This document shows positions 43,807-54,753 of a stretch of 64,000 bases of DNA, piece by piece. This DNA comes from Aspidiotus rigidus (lineage: Eukaryota > Arthropoda > Insecta > Hemiptera > Diaspididae). The notes under the pieces are model-generated. The model saw nothing but the letters and a program-made list of their open reading frames with translations. It searched no databases and had not been told where the DNA came from. The DNA is taken from assembly GCA_035079385.1 (NCBI GenBank), contig JAVHKY010000076.1, positions 186,001 to 250,000 on the forward strand. The letters run 5' to 3'. The position numbers were made by a program, and so were the translations under genes. Positions within the stretch are counted from its first letter, which is position 1. Each line of letters starts with the position of its first letter.

Positions 43807-44123
43807 TGTAAAAGAAGATTCCGTATACCACGGCGTCTTCTTGTCTATTCCTGACGATCGTTTATTCACGCTCTTTTATCTGCATCTTTTCCTTATCTTT
43901 GTACACGTGCGTACACACACGTGTTGCTTTTTGTACGTCGTCCTTGTCGATTCAAGTCGTCCTTGTCGATTCAACTCGGATCAGTGTATTTTTAGCTTAC
44001 GTGCTCCTCGCACTCTTTTGCTTTATTTAATAGTTACTCTACGAAACGACTTGTGTTTTGAATTCTCCAATAAAAGTGCATTCATTCTCAGTCGTCTCAT
44101 TTCGTAGGCTTAACAGACTTACA
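43807..44123 (+). repeat. Gypsy 3' LTR
   Basis: Same length as and apparently identical in sequence to the 5' LTR, including the 19-bp duplication. It is followed by TATA, the right target duplication. Confidence 0.93.
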
Positions 44124-44156
44124 TATACATCCGTAAATATAAAAGGATACCTGAAA

Positions 44157-44655
44157 TTTTACCGACTTTTCTAACTAGAAAAGTGAGGTATTACACCCGT
44201 AGCAAGGTCAACAGGGGGAGGGGACAATGATCTTTCTCGACGTTTTAGAGGTCCTAGATCACAACTAGCATAAAAAAATTTCAGGTTTCCTTATATATAT
44301 TTATATATAAGATTTTTTTGTCCGCGGAACTCCTCCGAAACTACCCGATGGATTTTTTTGTAACTTGGCCATATTGTAGTAGTATATCTGAAGATGTGCA
44401 CCTGCAATTTTTTTGAAAATCGGATGAGTAGTTCTCGAGAAATTTTCAATTTGTTGAGAAATTTTGCAGTATTTCGAGTACCTTTTTGTCCACGGAACTC
44501 CTCCGAAACTACCCGATGGATTTTTTTGTAACTTGGCCATATTGTAGTATTATATCTGAAGATGTGCACCTGCAATTTTTTTGAGGATTGGATCAGTAGT
44601 TCTCGAGAAATTTTCAATTTTTTGAGAAATTTTTTAGCATTTCAAGTAGCTTTAT
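44157..44655 (+). repeat. Dispersed repeat X with an internal tandem duplication
   Basis: Starts TTTTACCGACTTTTCTAACT and continues like the foldback core. The part from GTCCGCGGAACTCCTCCGAA (44320) to about 44480 is repeated with a ~168-bp period from 44488, with a few changes. It directly follows the 33-bp stub of foldback copy 3. Confidence 0.75.
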
Positions 44656-44799
44656 ACAAATAGCTGCGAGTAGCTGCTCACGTTACGAGAAGGGGATTTT
44701 CCTATCCTTTTACCACTTTTGTTATCAGTACGTGTATTGTGATGAAGAACTTTTTTTATTCATCATTCAACAGGTTCATTCTTGTTTCATTCTTAACTA

Positions 44800-45185
44800 A
44801 GAGTTCATTGAATTTTATTTTCCATGATATTTTATTCAAATTGTATCTCGGTTCCCACAGCCCCTAGAGCCTTGAATTTTGTTTTGTCAAATTTAATTTG
44901 TTCTGTTAAATTTGTTTTTGAACGGATAGTGACAATGGCGAGTTGTTCATTTTATTTTTCATTATTATTAGTCATACTCGATAGTGAAAACCTCGATTTT
45001 CAATGATTAAGTACAATTTTTTGATCTTCATCAAGTGTGCCGATGCGAGACTACCTTGGTGACTTCATTCTTAATTAATTATTGATTTATACGTCATTTT
45101 TTGATGTATACATGATTGATAATGGTTCATAGTTGATTTGAGGTGTCTCGGGAGATGGAAATACCATTTTATTCCATTTAGACTG
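44800..45185 (+). repeat. Dispersed repeat P, copy 1
   Basis: About 370 bp shared with 49310-49690 at moderate divergence. Matching phrases include CTAGAGCCTTGAATTTTGTT, TTTGTTTTTGAACGGATAGT, GTGACTTCATTCTTAATTAA and GAGGTRTCTCRGGAGATGGA. No coding motif. Confidence 0.7.
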
Positions 45186-45248
45186 GCTTTTTTGAGTGAG
45201 ATTTGAGATTAGACTAACGAGTGAACCAGGCTCGGGTGCTATATATTT

Positions 45249-45560
45249 TTACCGACTTTTCTAGATAGAAAAGTGTTTTTTGTTAATATGTTTGGAAATG
45301 TTGGAGCGTGACGGAAGGAATGAGGGGTTGACCGGTGGGTGATAGGTTGCTTCTTTGGCTTCGACATTGATTTTTTTAGTTTTTCGGGATCTCCTTGTAG
45401 CTGGATTCCCAGATGAAGAATCTTGGGGTGGAGTTTGCATAGAAAATAGTGATGATAGCGTGAATACAATTTATGAGTGTACCGCGAGGAATATCAGCTG
45501 GAGATAGCATTACGAGATTCCAGGAATCGGAGGTGATAAGGAATTGAGAAACTCAACGTA
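45249..45560 (+). repeat. Repeat X terminus joined to repeat Q, copy 1
   Basis: ACCGACTTTTCTAGATAGAA is followed by a ~200-bp stretch (GTTTGGAAATGTTGGAGCGT to GCGTGAATACAATTTATGAG) that recurs at 48480-48680. The same GAGTGAACCAG-CTCG-GTGCTATATATTTTT lead-in occurs at 50168, before another X terminus. Confidence 0.65.
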
Positions 45561-45570
45561 ATATACAGTA

Positions 45571-47537
45571 CTAGCTGAATTACCCGCCCTTTGGGCGGCA
45601 CATTGTAGCGACATAAGCGTGTATCTGTTCAGAATAAGTACTAAATGACTGTTACAGGAATTAACTTTAATAACTGAAAAAGAAAATTGGAAACAAAAAC
45701 AAAACAGAAATCAATATTATAGAAAAACAGAAGCGAGTTCCAATATCGTTTGTTTTCGCCACGAATTACTATTTCAGTAGCTACTTGAAGATTTCTTGCA
45801 TCTTTGAAATTCATCATTCAAATTTTTTTTTTTTTTTAATAATTTCGATCATTCCTTTTTTTTTTTTTTTTTTTTTTTTTCCGGTAATTACGGGGGATAT
45901 TTTCAATACTCGTAGTCCCTGAATTCAATCTACAGTTTCTCTTTTCCTGTCATGATCTGGAACCCAAAAGATCTGAAGCTTTTTTTCTCACTGAGATTTA
46001 GTACTCAAGAGATCCGAATTTCTTTCTGTTAAGGTCTACCGATGATTTCGTTTTAGTCAGATTTGGAATTCAATTTTTCATTCCATCTTCATTAAAAGAA
46101 AAGTTCTTAATATGAAAATAATGATTTATTATTATCAATGTGAAATAGACCAAAAAATGTTTTCTTTATAATTTTTCAATGCTTTTAATTTTTCGGTCAA
46201 AAGTTTTAATTTTTTGTGATTTTTTTGTTTCTTCGTTAATGCATTTTTTTCATGTTGATTTTTTAATTTTTTATGTGAAATTATTCTCAACCGCTTATAG
46301 TCTTCGTTTTTTCGTGATATTTGACTTTTTATTTCGTGCGAAAAAATCTCACCCACAATAAATTGCTTTGCACAATAAGACTTTTTCTCTTCTTTAGCAA
46401 AATTCTGCTGCAAAAATTAAATACATCAGGAAGCGGCGGTAGCTCACCTAATTTCAAACTTTCATCTTTAAATAAGCAAACGACGTTCATATTGCCAATA
46501 CAACTTTTTAGTTTTTAATCAACATTACCGTTATAAGAAAACCACTTATCATTATCCCTTGACTTCTCTTCTTTTCGACAGCAAACGAATGTCGACTAAG
46601 ATTAGATTTCTTACGTCTTGCTATTTTTACTGCATTAAGATCGAACTTCTTTCATTTTGCCCCACTAAGAAAACACTGACAGGAATTTGGTAGAGACTTT
46701 GTTACAAACTACAATACACGAACAGGTCTGTACATGCATTACGCATACAAAAACTTCACGTTCATGCTTGGAAGGAAAGTACAGGCATATTAAGTGAAAA
46801 CATGCTTCATACGTCCAGCTGTGCCTTAAAACTTAAGAACTCGATTAAAGCCGCGCTAATGAAATTTTTTGAAAAATTTTGACGCTAGAACCTTCTAGAC
46901 ACGAATGATACCGACCTGCACTGAAGAGTACAACTCGATAAATTCAGAATTCGATGAGTTAAACCGGGGACATAAAAACCCGATTAAAGATAATAAAATA
47001 CTTGTATCACTATGCTGATTCTCGGTGCTCGTTTAATAGAAATAAAAACACAACTGATACAGGCTTTGATAAAAGGCAGGAAGTACAGAATCAGAATGCA
47101 CTCACACATAAACACACGCATCTCAAATTCCAATTACATGATGTTGCGTCATACTGGACGGGAGAACGCTGAAATCTCGAAGAAAGTGGGCATTTTCTTA
47201 AGTATCGGCGTAACAATTTTTTAGGTAAAGTGTAAAAATGTGTACACCGGACGTATAAACGAACAGAGCGAATGTGGTTGCTTTGGCACTGATAACGATG
47301 TATTGTGTTGCGCTAGGGTAACCGATAAGCGAAGTGAATATATACGTACTCACACATATACACTAACGCAAAACGTCTTTTAAAGCTCAATTACAGATTA
47401 CCGAAAACACTTTTCACAATTTCACTACGATATAAACACTTTAGGAGGTATCGACTTTCATCATGCTGACTTTCATGTCGTTTGGTTCCGTAGTTTCGAC
47501 GTGAAAAGGCGACAATGACTCTCTTATAATATAGAGA
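45571..47537 (-). mobile_element. Helitron, non-autonomous, 1967 bp, minus strand
   Basis: On the minus strand it starts TCTCTATATTATAAGAGAGT right after an A (47538). It continues with CACGTCGAAACTACGGAACC, a typical Helitron 5' phrase. It ends CAGCTAG at 45571, followed by T (45570). A perfect 6-bp hairpin (CCGCCC/GGGCGG, loop of 3; 45584-45598) lies 9 bases before the terminal CTAG, as in classic Helitrons. There is no target duplication, as expected. The interior holds long T runs (45825-45880) and a Lys-rich minus frame (46135-46413) without Rep or helicase motifs. Confidence 0.72.
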
Positions 47538-47595
47538 TACTAAACTAATACTGGCTATGAATAATGTATCGGAAAAAGTGACTGTAAAGCTCGTT

Positions 47596-47815
47596 TTTTA
47601 CCGACTTTTCTAGCTCGAAAAGTGAGGTATTACATCTATAGCAACGGTGACAGGGGGACAAAGCAGTGATCTTTCTCGAAGCTTTGGAGGCCCTATATTA
47701 CTTTCAGCCTGAAAAGAATCAGGTTTCTTTGTACGTATAGGCCTATATTTAGGCATACGTAAATTTTTTTTGTCCGCGGATCTCCGAAAATTACTGGATG
47801 GATTTTTATTTGTAA
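47596..47815 (+). repeat. Dispersed repeat X, copy near 47.6 kb
   Basis: ACCGACTTTTCTAGCTCGAA, then GTGAGGTATTACATCTATAG and the later TTGTCCGCGGATCTCCGAAA match other X copies at lower similarity. It is cut by the TIR repeat starting at 47816. Confidence 0.65.
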
Positions 47816-48235
47816 CAGGGAACCTGTTGTGTGGGGAGCTTTGTGAGAAATTTATTCTGCGCCGTCCAACAAGAACTTGGAAAATATTTCGATTCTCTAG
47901 CTATTTATGATAGGAGAGGGACTTAGAAAAATGTCGACTCTCGAGCCATTATGATAGGAATTTTTCTGAGTCCCTCTTCTATCATATATGGCTTGAGAGT
48001 CGAAAGTTTCCCAAGTCCCTCTCCTATCATATATAGCTCGGGATTCGAGAAAAATTTAACCTCTCAGACTATATTATAGTAGTAGGCTTATAGTAGGTTT
48101 AGGCCTTCTTTATACTAGCTTTATCTCGGTCCAGGCTTTCTTGAATTCTCAATATCAAATCCTATATGACCCATAAAACAGGTTCCCTGCGTTCCTCGTT
48201 TAACTTCGTTAAGGAAGCCGTCGTTTTTTGAGACT
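47816..48235. repeat. TIR repeat Z, copy 1
   Basis: CAGGGAACCTGTTGTGTGGG at left mirrors CCCATAAAACAGGTTCCCTG ending at 48189. Inside, GACTCTCGAGC and TATGATAGGAG-GACTT phrases alternate in both orientations, making nested hairpins (47890-48060). The segment after the right TIR (GTTCCTCGTTTAAC-TCGTTA) is also present in copy 3 (53391), so the real element may extend beyond the TIR. Relatives at 49080-49270 and 53039-53430. Confidence 0.6.
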
Positions 48236-48429
48236 TACATAAGTTATAGTCTCATATACCAACAATTTTTTCGACGATTAATTGATAGTAAATTCTTCAG
48301 CGCGTTTCCAATTCACTTGATACGAGTCTTTAGGTTACGCTTAATCATATTGAGAGTAACCGAATTATCAATTATTTGCAAAGATCGCAGAAACCACAGT
48401 TATAGCCTCATAACCTCGTAACAATGTGG

Positions 48430-48850
48430 ACAGGGGGAGGAGAGTGAATTCTCTGGAGACGTTTCATAGGTTTTTTTGTTATTACGTTTGGAAATGTTGA
48501 AGCGTAAGGGAAGGAATGAGGGTTTGACTGGTGGGTGATTGGTTGCTTGTTTGGCCTCGACATCGATTTTTTTTGTTTTTCAAATCTCCTTGTATAGCTG
48601 CATTCCCAAATGAAGAATCTTGGGATGGAGTTTGTATAGAAAATTGTGATATGATAGCGTGAATACAATCTATGAGCGCACGAGAGGAATAGCAGCTGGA
48701 GATTCCATGGATTTTTTTTGGTAACTTGGTCATATTGTAGTATTATTATATTTGAAGATGTGCACCTGTAATTTTTTTGAGAATCGGATAAGTAGTTCTC
48801 GAGAAATTTTTAATTTTTTGAAAAATTTCTCAGTATTACCGAGTACTTGA
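48430..48850 (+). repeat. Repeat Q copy 2 and X-like 3' part
   Basis: 48480-48680 matches 45275-45480 (repeat Q). 48710-48840 (GGATTTTTTTTGGTAACTTG, GAAGATGTGCACCTGTAATT) matches the distal part of the X copy at 44.3-44.6 kb. Confidence 0.6.
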
Positions 48851-49079
48851 TGAGAGCATGAATACAATTTATGAGAGGACGAAAAGAAGAGCGGCTGGAG
48901 ACATCTTCAAGGGATGCGAGTATTGGAGGAAATTATGAGTTGAGGCACTCAGCTTCATATTCAGTATACCAGACCAATACTAGGCTAAGAATCAATTTTA
49001 TAGGTTACGCTCAATCTTGTTGAATTATTATGAATATTCGTAGGTGTATTAGTTTTTTAAATTTGTATTATTATTTATT

Positions 49080-49270
49080 TGAACGGGAAACTTGTTCTAT
49101 GGGGGATTTTTTGAAAATTTTGCCGTGCGCCGTTCAACAAAAAACTTGGAAAAATTTCGACTCTCGGGCTATATATGATGGGAGGGGGACTTGGAATAAT
49201 TTCAACTTTCGAGCTATTATAATTATGATAGAAGCAGGACTTGAAAAAATGTCGACCTATATAAGATAGG
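49080..49270 (+). repeat. TIR repeat Z, partial copy 2
   Basis: GGGAAACTTGTTCTATGGGG, then GCCGTGCGCCGTTCAACAAA and TATATGATGGGAGGGGGACT resemble the left half of Z copies 1 and 3. No right TIR found nearby. Confidence 0.5.
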
Positions 49271-49309
49271 GAGAGGTAATTCCTTTATTATGTCAACTAA
49301 AGATTACCT

Positions 49310-49690
49310 GCTTACCTCATGTTTGTTTTATTTTATTTTCGATGATATTTTATTCAAATTTAGTACCCTTGTATCTTGCTTCTCACAGCTCCTAGAGCCT
49401 TGAATTTTGTTTTGTTGAATTTTTGTTTTGTAAATTTGTTTTTGAACGGATAGTGGCAATGGCGGATTGTTCATTTTTTTTCATTATCATTAGGCATACT
49501 CGATAGTGAAAACTTTGAGTTTGAATGATTGAGTACAATTTTTTAGTCTTCATCAAGTATGCTGCTAGACTACGTCGGTGACTTCATTCTTAATTAATTA
49601 TTGATTTATACGTCATTTTTTCATGTGTGTGTACATAATTGATAGTGGTTCGTAGTTGATTTGAGGTATCTCAGGAGATGGAAAGATTAT
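49310..49690 (+). repeat. Dispersed repeat P, copy 2
   Basis: Diverged direct copy of 44800-45185 with several small indels. Confidence 0.7.
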
Positions 49691-49798
49691 TTTCAATTAA
49701 ACAATTTTTATAGCCTCGTAGCAGTTTGGGCAGGGGTAGGGTGAGTCGTTTTTCTGGAGATGCTATTAAAACAAAATTCAGGTTTCCTCATTGTATTA

Positions 49799-49905
49799 TA
49801 GGTATTTTTACTCTGTTATCAGTTGATGTGACGTCATAGTGATAAAATTTATAAACTGAGTTTTATTGTTCATTCTACAAATATTTGGCATGATTGACAG
49901 GTCAT
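49799..49905 (+). repeat. ~107-bp direct repeat, copy 1
   Basis: AGGTATTTTTACTCTGTTAT to GCATGATTGACAGGTCAT recurs almost unchanged at 50229-50336, ~430 bp downstream. Confidence 0.85.
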
Positions 49906-50228
49906 ACTGGATATGAAGCCGAGTGCCTCAACTCTTAATTTCCTCGAATACCTGGCATCACTTGAAGATGTTTTCAGCCGCTCTTCTTTTCGTCCTCTCA
50001 TAAATTGTATTCATGCTCTCATCAGCTACTTGATAATACTAAGAAATTTTTCAAAAAATTGGAAATTTCTCGAGAACTATTTATCCGATTCTCAAAAAAA
50101 TTGTAGGTGCACATATTCAAATATAATAATACTACAATATGACCAAGTTACAAAAAAATAAATACGAGTGAACCAGACTCGAGTGCTATATATTTTTTTA
50201 CCGACTTTTCTAGCTAGAAATTGGGTTA

Positions 50229-50336
50229 TAGGTATTTTTACTCTGTTATCAGTTGATGTGACGTCATAGTGATAGAATTTATAAACTGAGTTTTATTGTT
50301 CATTCTATAAATATTTGGCATGATTGACAGGTCATT
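50229..50336 (+). repeat. ~107-bp direct repeat, copy 2
   Basis: Only a few substitutions separate it from 49799-49905. It directly follows a truncated X terminus at 50196-50228. Confidence 0.85.
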
Positions 50337-50394
50337 GGTATTTAATTTAAAGAGAGGGAGTGACTCTCTCGATGATTTTTGCATTGTGAGAGGA

Positions 50395-50556
50395 AAAGTC
50401 GTGTACTACTCACGCGACTGCGTGAGTGTTTTTTTTTATTAGTCTCAGGATGATCTATGACCTCTAAAACATCGAGAAAATTCTTTCCCCGGCTTCCCCG
50501 TCACAACTGTGTCGGGAGCAATACCTGACTTTTCGTTCGAAAAGTCGGTAAAATAC
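50395..50556 (-). repeat. Repeat X terminus with hairpin cap, minus strand
   Basis: On the minus strand TTTTACCGACTTTTCGAACG leads through TTCTCGATGTTTTAGAGGTC to AAACACTCACGCAGTCGCGT, ending in a CTCACGC/GCGTGAG-type hairpin (about 50405-50430). This short copy joins the X start directly to the same hairpin that caps the foldback arms. Confidence 0.6.
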
Positions 50557-50668
50557 TGAGCCGTTTCTCACCAAAATTGCAAGTGCACAACTTTGGGAAG
50601 ACCATTACAATATATCCAATTTCTAAATTGATCAACTCTTTTTCCCAGAAATTACATCCGGACAAATT

Positions 50669-50700
<32 letters not shown>

Positions 50701-50702
50701 TT
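50669..50702. repeat. (CATA)n-(CA)n microsatellite
   Basis: About four CATA units followed by about nine CA units. Confidence 0.9.
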
Positions 50703-53038
50703 ATATTTTAAAGAAATCTGAAATTGAAAGAATAGTTTAAAAACTTTGCAACGTGAAGAAAAAGTCCTCCCAACCACTTTTCTCAAAATTGGACCGGGTT
50801 TAATACCTCCCATGGATGATAAAAGACAATGAAGAGAGGAGCAAAGGAACGAGAGGAAAAGAAGGAGGATGCGCACAAGACCCAAGGATACAAAACTTGT
50901 TTGCCATACATAAGATGTTGGATTGCGAGTATGATGACGAAACAATCATCAAACTGGGTTGTGAAAAGTCCACAATTGAAGTACATTAGAAGACAATTAA
51001 ATTTGGTCTAGCAAAGCCTTCCTGATGAGAATATTCCCGGCGAATTTTCAATAAATGATTACTTGTTACAAATTGTACGAGAATATTAAGCATTTCATCG
51101 TTGACTATCTAGTTTTCATTGCTATCTCTCGTACAAAGGAAAATTTTTGATCGTGATGATAGCCCGAAAGTCCTGTTTTTACTAGATTGCGATAATGCGA
51201 GTTGGCTCTCAGCATGTTGATAGTCCAGTCAGTGAAATACGGATAAAAGGATTTTCACATATTAACTGGGGAATATGGGACATAGCATGATCGTCGTAAC
51301 CATAAATGGCTAAGTAAACGTAGTTCACCCTTTCTTCCCCGTCTCTCGAATACCATTCACGACCAGTGCCGCTACACATTTTTTTCTTGATCTCTTTCTC
51401 TCTCTTCAGTTCCCTTTGTTGTTACTTTCATTGTTTTTTCAACGGATTACGTCCGAATAATGCGAATTAATTTTTCCACCGTATGATATACCAAGTTTAC
51501 CGGTTACGACGGGATATCGTCGTCGTGGTATGAATGGTCAAATTGATTGTAAATTTTAAACACGTGCTGTCGGTACACAGCTTCTGTACCCTCCCGCCAC
51601 TTCTTTAAACCTACCCCGTACCTGATAGCCTATGTATAGAATATTGGACGGTGGACACGTACACGATATTATTTCACGTAAACGCCATAAGCTGCACTGT
51701 ATGATATTTTGTACCGATTAGACTAGTAAAACCGTTCATGAGTATCTAAAAATTGATTCTGCAGAATTTGCGAACACGAGATCGAAAATCGTTTACTTAT
51801 GAATTCACCTGTAAGGGCTCTGCCAGGAGCACCACTTTCCACGCTACACTCGAAGGGGATGGTGTGTAATAGTCCCATATAAATAACACAGGAATGATTT
51901 TTAAAAGTTCCTCACTACTTAATTGATCAATCAATTTAAGAAAATGAGATATACAAAAGTTGGAGCCGAGTCTACTCTAACAATTTCAAAACTCTTTTAG
52001 GTGGCTTTCCATTTGAATTTTACAATAAGAAAGTGTAAAAAGAAGATACGTTCTATAGTCATTATCACTTATCATCACCTTTGAGAGCAAGCTTTGGTGA
52101 AATTCCGTATAGCAGCGCATATTCTGTCTTTATTGGCTAATAATGCACAAGAAAACTAATTTTAGTTTCTCTTCCCCACCCCGTTTCTTTTCTTGTCTTC
52201 AACAGAAAAAAGAAATAAACACCCTACAATATACAATATCAACGGCCTATTGAAAAAATATCGTAACTTCCTTTTTTTTTTAAGTGATGATTTTAGTGCT
52301 ATGTATGGCTGTAGAGAAGATTTTTTTGGACAAAAAGTACTTTTTACTGCTCGCGGTCACAAACGGAGTTGAGGCGGTTTCTTAATAGGCAGTCGAACAA
52401 TTTAAATGTCAATTCTTGGAATGCGAAATTAGCAACGATAACCTTTATTAATACGGTGACAACTGCTATATACGCGTACGATTCACAATATTATATTTTT
52501 TGTTCTCATTGCGAGTTACCCTCGATTTATTATTTGTATTAATACATACAAACATTCGGAAAATAGAGAGAAATAATAAAAAAGAAAACGTTGTAGTCTG
52601 TTTACTTTCGGATTTACGTACTGCCGCAATTTTCTAGCGAACGCACGGTTGACAATTGTGTGTGACACGATGTGACAGTAAAACTTTACGTATATTGCCC
52701 CGAAATAATTGCAGGTCCGACGAAAATTAATTCATTTAGAATCGAATGTCTCGAAGAGGGTGATGTCGGATTGTGCAGTATACTGACAGTATAGTAATAT
52801 TGTTGCTCGTTTAACCGCGAACACAGGTGCTTCCCGGGGCTGACGAAATAATTATTGTTATACTGCACTGTAGAAACTGACATGAACGGAGGATAATACG
52901 ACTCTACAAAGAAATACATTGACCCGAAATTCACGACTACGAAACTTTCTGTACACAAGAATATTGCGAAAGTTCGAGTAATAATTAAAGAGAAATTGGG
53001 CCATAGGTAAGAAGTACCTACCTATCAACTATTTTAAC
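50703..53038. other. No recognisable feature
   Basis: AT-rich DNA; open frames (50652-50945 minus, 52686-52958 minus) show no known domain. Could be host intergenic or intronic sequence. Confidence 0.5.
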
Positions 53039-53430
53039 ACGAAACCTGTTCTATGTTTCATTATTTTTTTTGTCGAGAAATTCGTCGTTTGCCGTGCGCC
53101 ATCCGGCGAAAAGCTTGGAAAAAAATGTTCAATGATAGGAGGGATACTCAAAAAATTTCAACTCTAAAGCTATATGATAGGCGGAGTACTTGGAAAAATT
53201 TCGACTCGCGACCCGTAATGTACGATAGAAGGGAGACTATGGTGTCTGAAGCATCGCATACCTGGCTCAACGAAGCGGCCAAGTCATTTGGTGTACAAAG
53301 CATTGCATATGTCTATTTACTTGAAAAAGCTATCGTTATGCGGGTCATACAATGTATTATTTTTCAACCCATAGAACAGGTTCCCTGCGTTCCTCGTTTA
53401 ACATCGTTAGAGAAGCTGCCGTTTTATCAC
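53039..53430. repeat. TIR repeat Z, copy 3
   Basis: ACGAAACCTGTTCTATG at left mirrors CCCATAGAACAGGTTCCCTG ending at 53389. GCCGTGCGCCATCCGGCGAA and repeated TGATAGG-GGAGTACTTGGAA phrases lie between. The tail GTTCCTCGTTTAACATCGTT is shared with copy 1. The 133-codon open frame across it is not conserved in copy 1 and is not called. Confidence 0.6.
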
Positions 53431-53756
53431 AAATGTGTTCAAATACTGCATTGAAAAAGAGTACTGTAAGAAATGGTCTTCAGAAAAAATGTTCATTAAG
53501 CTTTTGTCATACTTGGAAATATGATCTTTTCCATTACAATAATATGCGTAGTGGCCTATAATTATAAATCAAATAATTGGGAAAAATATCAATTTACTTT
53601 ACCGAAACACAATTTTACAGAGTTTGTAGATCAGTTTCGTGAAAATAATAGGTCTCATTACATCATCAGTATAAATATAACTCAAGCGAAAAGTACAAAG
53701 ATATTATTTTGTAGATTAATTTGAGTGGCGTGAATCATTATCATTTTTCGCGTATA
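53431..53756. other. No recognisable feature
   Basis: The short plus frame at 53521-53724 (starting MIFSITIICVVAYNYKSN) has no family match that I can make. Confidence 0.45.
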
Positions 53757-54580
53757 ATTTTGTTACGAGGTTAGGCTCGATGAACTGGAGGTTATTGAGT
53801 AGACAGGTGTTTTTGTAGTAGCCGTATAAGCTAAATTTCGACTTCCTCCAGTTTATCTGATTTCCGGCTCTCATCGCATCTATGTAGGAGGGTTACACAG
53901 TCGTCAGGATTGAAAGAGTGTCCAATGTCGAAAAATAAGGTTAGCAAAGGCGATGTTTCTTTCCTTATCTTTATCCCGAACAGTTATTCAAGTGCTCATA
54001 TTCTCCGACTCTTCCTGTGAGTGGCCTGCCGGTTTGTCCAATACACACATATTATATACAGCATTGCAGTTTCCCCAATTTAGTTTATGAACACCACTTT
54101 ATTGTACTCGTAAGATAGGACTCGAAGTTCCAAGTTTTGATAGAGTCCTTAAAATTGTAACAGGGGTATGGTGGTGCGATATCCAGCTTTTTTGAAGATT
54201 TGGACCATTTTGCATGGTGCGTTCCCAATATGGTTGTTTTATCCACTTACCTTGGTTCTTTGTTTATAGCTCGAGGGATTGCGACTTATCAGTGTGGCTG
54301 CTGTTCGAAAGTTCTGTGACGCGGTTGAGAAATTGGGTATACCATTTGCGTCTTATAGTCCGTTCACGTTAAGAAAGGATAGAAGTAAGTACCTCGAGAA
54401 CGGAACGCCTCAGGTAATATTAATCTGCCGTTCCCTTCTCGAGGTACGTACTTCTATCCTTTCTTAACGTGAACAGAGTATATAATGTTATCGATGTTGA
54501 TATGTAATCCGTTTTGCTGAGCGATATACTTGATGGTGTTGACTTCTTTTTTGAAGTTGTTATCACTAATCAAAAGTAAC
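53757..54580 (-). pseudogene. Penelope-like element: RT end, linker and GIY-YIG endonuclease, degraded
   Basis: On the minus strand, 54580-54440 gives NNFKKEVNTIKYIAQQNGLH (end of RT). A linker near 54200 gives IFKKAGYRTTIP. The GIY-YIG domain follows at 54060-53757: KLNWGNCNAVYNM and, in the next frame, IGQTGRPLTGRVGEYEHLNN. After more frameshifts come GHSFNPDDCVTLLHRCDESR and YKNTCLLNNLQFIEPNLV. The block order is that of Penelope-like proteins. At least four frameshifts or stops break it. A 45-bp inverted repeat at 54362-54474 lies within the RT-linker junction. Confidence 0.75.
54362..54474. repeat. 45-bp perfect-like inverted repeat with 23-bp loop
   Basis: GTTCACGTTAAGAAAGGATA at 54362 mirrors TATCCTTTCTTAACGTGAAC ending at 54474, with one or two mismatches over 45 bp (arms 54362-54406 and 54430-54474). 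It is where plus- and minus-strand PLE fragments meet. Confidence 0.85.
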
Positions 54581-54586
54581 TAATCG

Positions 54587-54745
54587 GGATAAAGATGGGG
54601 GGAAAAACAGCGCCTTCGCTAACCATCTTTTTGACTTCGGACACGCCTTCAGTCATGACGATTGCGTTACTCTCCTACATAGATGCGATAAGCGCCGCAA
54701 ATTAGATAAACAGCAGGAAATCGAAATTCACGCTCACGGCTACTA
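54587..54745 (+). pseudogene. Penelope-like GIY-YIG C-terminal fragment, plus strand
   Basis: The frame reads KNSAFANHLFDFGHAFSHDD, then CVTLLHRCDKRRKLDKQQEI and HGYYK, the same block as the minus-strand copy at 53757-53930 but from a diverged copy. It stops exactly where foldback copy 2 begins. The two opposed fragments repeat the head-to-head pattern of the 22-kb and 63-kb PLEs. Confidence 0.72.
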
Positions 54746-54753
54746 CAAAAAAA

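Larger units (their letters stand above)
39124..44123 (+). mobile_element. Ty3/Gypsy LTR retrotransposon, complete and apparently intact (5.0 kb)
   Basis: Two 317-bp LTRs flank gag and pol ORFs without internal stops, and TATA is duplicated at 39120-39123 and 44124-44127. There is a purine tract before the 3' LTR and no env-like ORF. LTRs look identical by eye, which implies a recent insertion. Domain order PR-RT-RNaseH-IN is that of Ty3/Gypsy. It lies inside the core of foldback copy 3. It is the best candidate in the window for an element that still moves. Confidence 0.93.

Noticed and set aside
43793..44107. 104-codon frames at both Gypsy ends
   Set aside because: They are LTR sequence with identical translations, not separate genes.
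44291..44617. Minus frame with a duplicated ~55-residue unit
   Set aside because: It is produced by the 168-bp tandem duplication in a noncoding X repeat.
54279..54467. Plus-strand 62-codon frame starting MRLISVAAVRKF
   Set aside because: It overlaps PLE linker sequence read on the minus strand and a 45-bp inverted repeat; no homology recognised.
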